A stretch of 14,839 nt of DNA from an uncultured Spirochaetia bacterium (GTDB taxonomy: Bacteria; Spirochaetota; UBA6919), in contig CAJXGR010000041.1 in assembly GCA_913053665.1 (NCBI GenBank), positions 1 to 14,839 on the forward strand, read 5' to 3'. Of this stretch, positions 12,118 through 14,839 are shown piece after piece; the stretch's first letter is position 1; every line of letters begins with the position of its first letter. Under the pieces are notes generated by a model. That model worked only from the letters and a program-made list of their open reading frames with translations. It was not told the DNA's origin and ran no database searches. Both the position numbers and the translations under genes were made by a program.

Positions 12118-14839
12118 TAGCCTTTAGATGTCAATCTGTAGACCCCATCCCAATCGCTAGGAGGGGGATTGTCGATAAAAGCTTGACAGCGTTCAATATA
12201 AGTACTTGCAGGACCATCATCAGGTACTATCTTTAAAACCGATTGAAAGACTAAGATGGCTTCAGCGAACTTCATTTGTTTGTATAGATTCAAGGCCTTG
12301 AGATAATGCTCAGAAACTTCAGCTAATGGGCCTTTCGTCTGATTTTTTTTAGCTAATAACTCATACACTGTGACGGGTTCATTCTTGCCTACAACCTGGA
12401 TTTTATCCAGCTCACGGGCGTCCACAAAGTCTTTGGCCATCTGATAGGTGGCCTCAGAAACCATCGTATAGGTTCTATAAAACTTATTGGCTCCCTCCAA
12501 ACGGGCTGCGAGATTGACCGTATCTCCCATCATAGTGTAGTCCATCCGTTGATTAGAGCCTAAGTTCCCCACAACGGCCGGGCCAGAGTTCACACCGATC
12601 CTTACAAGGAGTTCATTTTTTCCTTGATCTCTCCAAGCCTTACGCATATCGATTAATGTTTCTTGCATTTCAATGGACGTGTAACAGGATAATTTGGCAT
12701 GCTCCGGCTGATCCAGGGGAGCGCCCCAGAAGGCGATGATCGCGTCTCCCTCGAACTTGTCTACCACCCCGTCGTACTTACTTATGATGTCACACATAGC
12801 GGTGAGATACTCATTGAGGAGTTGAACCAGATCTTCAGGACTCAGGGACTCAGAAAATGTGGAAAAGCCCTGCACATCAGAGAAAAAGGCGGATATTTCC
12901 TTACGTACCCCCCCTAAATTAAGCTTATTCGGATCATCTATAATAATATCAATGACTTTGGGGGATAAGTATTGGCCAAAGGCTCCCTGAATGTACTTTT
13001 TCTGTTTGCTCTCCTTGAAATAATTGATTCCTGTAATGACAATAACAGTGAAGACGATTGATAAAACAGGAGTGACAGTGTCTATAAGATAGTTTAAGTA
13101 TTTGTAAGCTAAGATGGAAAATAATATCACCGCTATGAGGAGTGAAAAAGTGAGTACCATACTTGTTATAATGGATCTTTTATGGATGAGTAGATAAGTG
13201 AATAAAGCAAGTGCAAAAATACCAATGATTAAGTATATATTTTCCCTGAACTCAACGAGAATATCTCTACTTATGATATTATCAATGGCCGTCGCGTGAA
13301 TATGAACACCGACTTCTTTTTTATCGAATGGCGTGGCTCTCAAGTCAAAGTGGGCCGCAAATTGATCCCCAATAAGTACAATCTTTTTATTAAACGTTTC
13401 TGGGGGGCATTTATCAACTAAACCATTATAATATTTTAATTTATCCTGGAACTTGGAATATCCTCTTGATAAACCTAACAATTTCTCAGGAAATTGTAGT
13501 TTCTCAAAAGTCTTTTTTAGAACTTCAGGATGTTTAGATTCTAATTGTTTCAAGAATTGCTTGATATTTTTAGAGTTTGAGACCAACTTGTCTTTTTCAA
13601 TTGTTGGTTCATTTATCGATTTTGAATAAATATCATAGACTTTGTTCATAAAGTCATAGACTTTAAGCATATCGATGTGATCTATTTTTTTATAGACATC
13701 ACTTTTCCCATAGTATTTTAGTCTGAGATAACCTTTTTTGGTTAGAGAAATGATCTGTTCATCTAGCACAATTTTATCTTTAAGAAGTTCAACTTTTTGG
13801 GGTTTTAAATAATAAAGAATAGTTGCAAAAGATAGAGTTTGATAATAATGATCAAAATAATTAATGAGCAAAGGAGTTCGCCGTGTTGTATTATCATCAT
13901 CAATCAAGCCCTCAACACTCCCTAGGAGAATCTTTTTATCCCAAAAGGACCGGGTAGGAGGCTCAGTATTGTAGTAGATTGGTATATTATTCGTAACGAT
14001 TTTACTTGGATCAATCTGTACAGCAAGTTTTTGAGTATCAGGATTACCATCATTTTTCTTTTTCATTTCGTTAGAATATTTTTTTTGCATAAAAGAAATA
14101 ATATGGTTGATGACTTCTTTTTTCGCTACTTTAGAGAAATCCTTTTTGAGAGCCTCACCAATGATTTTTCGTAGTATATCTGTTAACTCGTTTTCAATGA
14201 GAGTGTCTAAATGACGTTCACTAAATTTCTTTTCTATAAAATGATTCTCAACGTCTTTCTTTAGCTGTTTGATATATTTAATTTGATATTTCTTTGTAAT
14301 TCCCTCACCAAACTCTTCTTTATAACGTCTTTTATATTCTGTTTTTATTTGTTCTTTATATTGACTTATTATCTTATTTTTATACTTCTTATAAAGCTTA
14401 GCTTTATATTTCTTTTCAATCTTCAATGCTTTTATTATTGCCGCCTCTTTAAGTTGCTGGGAGGTCATTTTAAATATATTTCCAATAATGACGTTTCCGG
14501 CAGATTTCATGGCGTTCGCAAAATTGCTGTCATCAGGTTCTCCAGCATAAGTATAGACCGACTTTTCAGAAAAGACCGAGTCAATAATTATAACTTCTGC
14601 CCCACTATTATTAAGAAAACTGATCAGTTTAGAATATGTGTCCCGTCTCCAGGGCCAACCCATTTGGTAAAGCTTTTCAGCCTCTTTTAGAGAGCGACCA
14701 GTGGTCATTGCGTAGACTATTTCAGTACTAGCCTCTGAAGGATCAGTAAAATTAGTTACAATGCTATCAAGAAAAAGATTTTCTACACTCCTTAGGATAC
14801 CAAAATTGTAAATAGTAATTAATAAGCTTGCTAATACCA
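12117..14839 (-). CDS. CHASE2-domain membrane sensor class III adenylate cyclase (5'-truncated by window edge)
   Basis: The frame stays open to base 14839, with a hydrophobic segment (LASLLITIYNFGIL) before the ATG at 14708, so the true start lies beyond the window. Numbering here counts from 14708. The N-terminal CHASE2 extracellular sensor shows MGWPWRRDTY, GAEVIIIDSVFSE and, near its end, KKIVLIGDQFAAHFDLRATPF and GVHIHATAID. It is interrupted by a ~150-residue Lys/Tyr-rich helical insert (about 80-233) and a second, ~80-residue insert (about 352-430). About three membrane helices follow (near residues 490-560), then the cyclase domain: metal ligands D611 (FFSDVQGFS) and D655 (KFEGDA), adenine-selecting K651, T725 in YTMMGD, and the transition-state pair N732 and R736. 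Thr at the second specificity position marks the class IIIb type, many of which respond to bicarbonate. The TPR-like C-terminal tail ending PPPSDWDGVYRLTSKG is usual for this family. Product: cAMP. Confidence 0.93.
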   Translation of the reverse strand, partial: VLASLLITIYNFGILRSVENLFLDSIVTNFTDPSEASTEIVYAMTTGRSLKEAEKLYQMGWPWRRDTYSKLISFLNNSGAEVIIIDSVFSEKSVYTYAGEPDDSNFANAMKSAGNVIIGNIFKMTSQQLKEAAIIKALKIEKKYKAKLYKKYKNKIISQYKEQIKTEYKRRYKEEFGEGITKKYQIKYIKQLKKDVENHFIEKKFSERHLDTLIENELTDILRKIIGEALKKDFSKVAKKEVINHIISFMQKKYSNEMKKKNDGNPDTQKLAVQIDPSKIVTNNIPIYYNTEPPTRSFWDKKILLGSVEGLIDDDNTTRRTPLLINYFDHYYQTLSFATILYYLKPQKVELLKDKIVLDEQIISLTKKGYLRLKYYGKSDVYKKIDHIDMLKVYDFMNKVYDIYSKSINEPTIEKDKLVSNSKNIKQFLKQLESKHPEVLKKTFEKLQFPEKLLGLSRGYSKFQDKLKYYNGLVDKCPPETFNKKIVLIGDQFAAHFDLRATPFDKKEVGVHIHATAIDNIISRDILVEFRENIYLIIGIFALALFTYLLIHKRSIITSMVLTFSLLIAVILFSILAYKYLNYLIDTVTPVLSIVFTVIVITGINYFKESKQKKYIQGAFGQYLSPKVIDIIIDDPNKLNLGGVRKEISAFFSDVQGFSTFSESLSPEDLVQLLNEYLTAMCDIISKYDGVVDKFEGDAIIAFWGAPLDQPEHAKLSCYTSIEMQETLIDMRKAWRDQGKNELLVRIGVNSGPAVVGNLGSNQRMDYTMMGDTVNLAARLEGANKFYRTYTMVSEATYQMAKDFVDARELDKIQVVGKNEPVTVYELLAKKNQTKGPLAEVSEHYLKALNLYKQMKFAEAILVFQSVLKIVPDDGPASTYIERCQAFIDNPPPSDWDGVYRLTSKG

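Noticed and set aside
14283..14690. 135-codon plus-strand ORF rich in Phe and Leu, resembling a membrane protein
   Set aside because: It is the antisense of the Lys/Tyr-rich insert in the cyclase; poly-Lys codons read backwards give Phe and Leu.
1..14839. CRISPR array, tRNA, rRNA, transposase or prophage
   Set aside because: No regularly spaced direct repeats, no tRNA-like T-arm and acceptor pairs, no rRNA motifs, and no recombinase or phage domain in any plausible ORF. The only mobile-looking item is the 40-bp palindrome.

Overview
The window reads as an ordinary stretch of chromosome from a Gram-negative-type bacterium of moderate-to-low GC. The support for this is two lipoproteins with lipobox cysteines, a Sec-exported beta-rich protein that looks like an outer-membrane barrel, a cytoplasmic NagZ-type hexosaminidase, and a large CHASE2-type adenylate cyclase. 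This mix would fit Spirochaetota (Leptospira-like), SAR324 or deltaproteobacteria-related lineages, but I cannot fix the phylum from the sequence. I see no rRNA, tRNA, CRISPR, transposase or phage gene.

Layout. 1-3800 (+): the 3' part of a two-HKD phospholipase D-like protein, followed after 3 bp by an unrecognised His-rich helical protein, then an unrecognised 549-aa helical protein without cysteine. 3966-6736 (+): a two-domain GH3 beta-N-acetylhexosaminidase (NagZ-like) with a structured leader, a DUF420 four-helix membrane protein and a small SCP2-fold protein. 6760-8208 (-): a lipoprotein made of two leucine-rich-repeat blocks. Opposite it, across a 395-bp AT-rich divergent control region, 8604-10356 (+) encodes an exported barrel-like protein and a lipoprotein with two 97-residue Fn3-like repeats and a very basic tail. 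10693-12087 (+): a DUF427 protein and a LicC-like nucleotidyltransferase (phosphocholine cytidylyltransferase family). 12117-14839 (-): a CHASE2/class III adenylate cyclase that runs off the right edge.

How the parts may fit together. 6760-10356 looks like a cell-envelope module: the LRR and Fn3-like lipoproteins suggest protein or ligand contact at the surface, and the barrel candidate suggests an outer-membrane partner. NagZ (muropeptide recycling) and the cytidylyltransferase (activated head group for lipid or surface decoration) are also envelope-related. The cyclase is a membrane sensor producing cAMP. These links are inference from neighbourhood.

The most striking non-coding item is a perfect 40-bp palindrome at 12078-12117. 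It sits exactly at the junction of the two convergent genes and contributes to both stop codons. It looks like a REP/MITE-type mobile repeat doubling as a bidirectional hairpin. The most striking protein feature is the roughly 150-residue Lys/Tyr-rich helical insertion inside the CHASE2 sensor. I did not find a complete system that I would call new with confidence.
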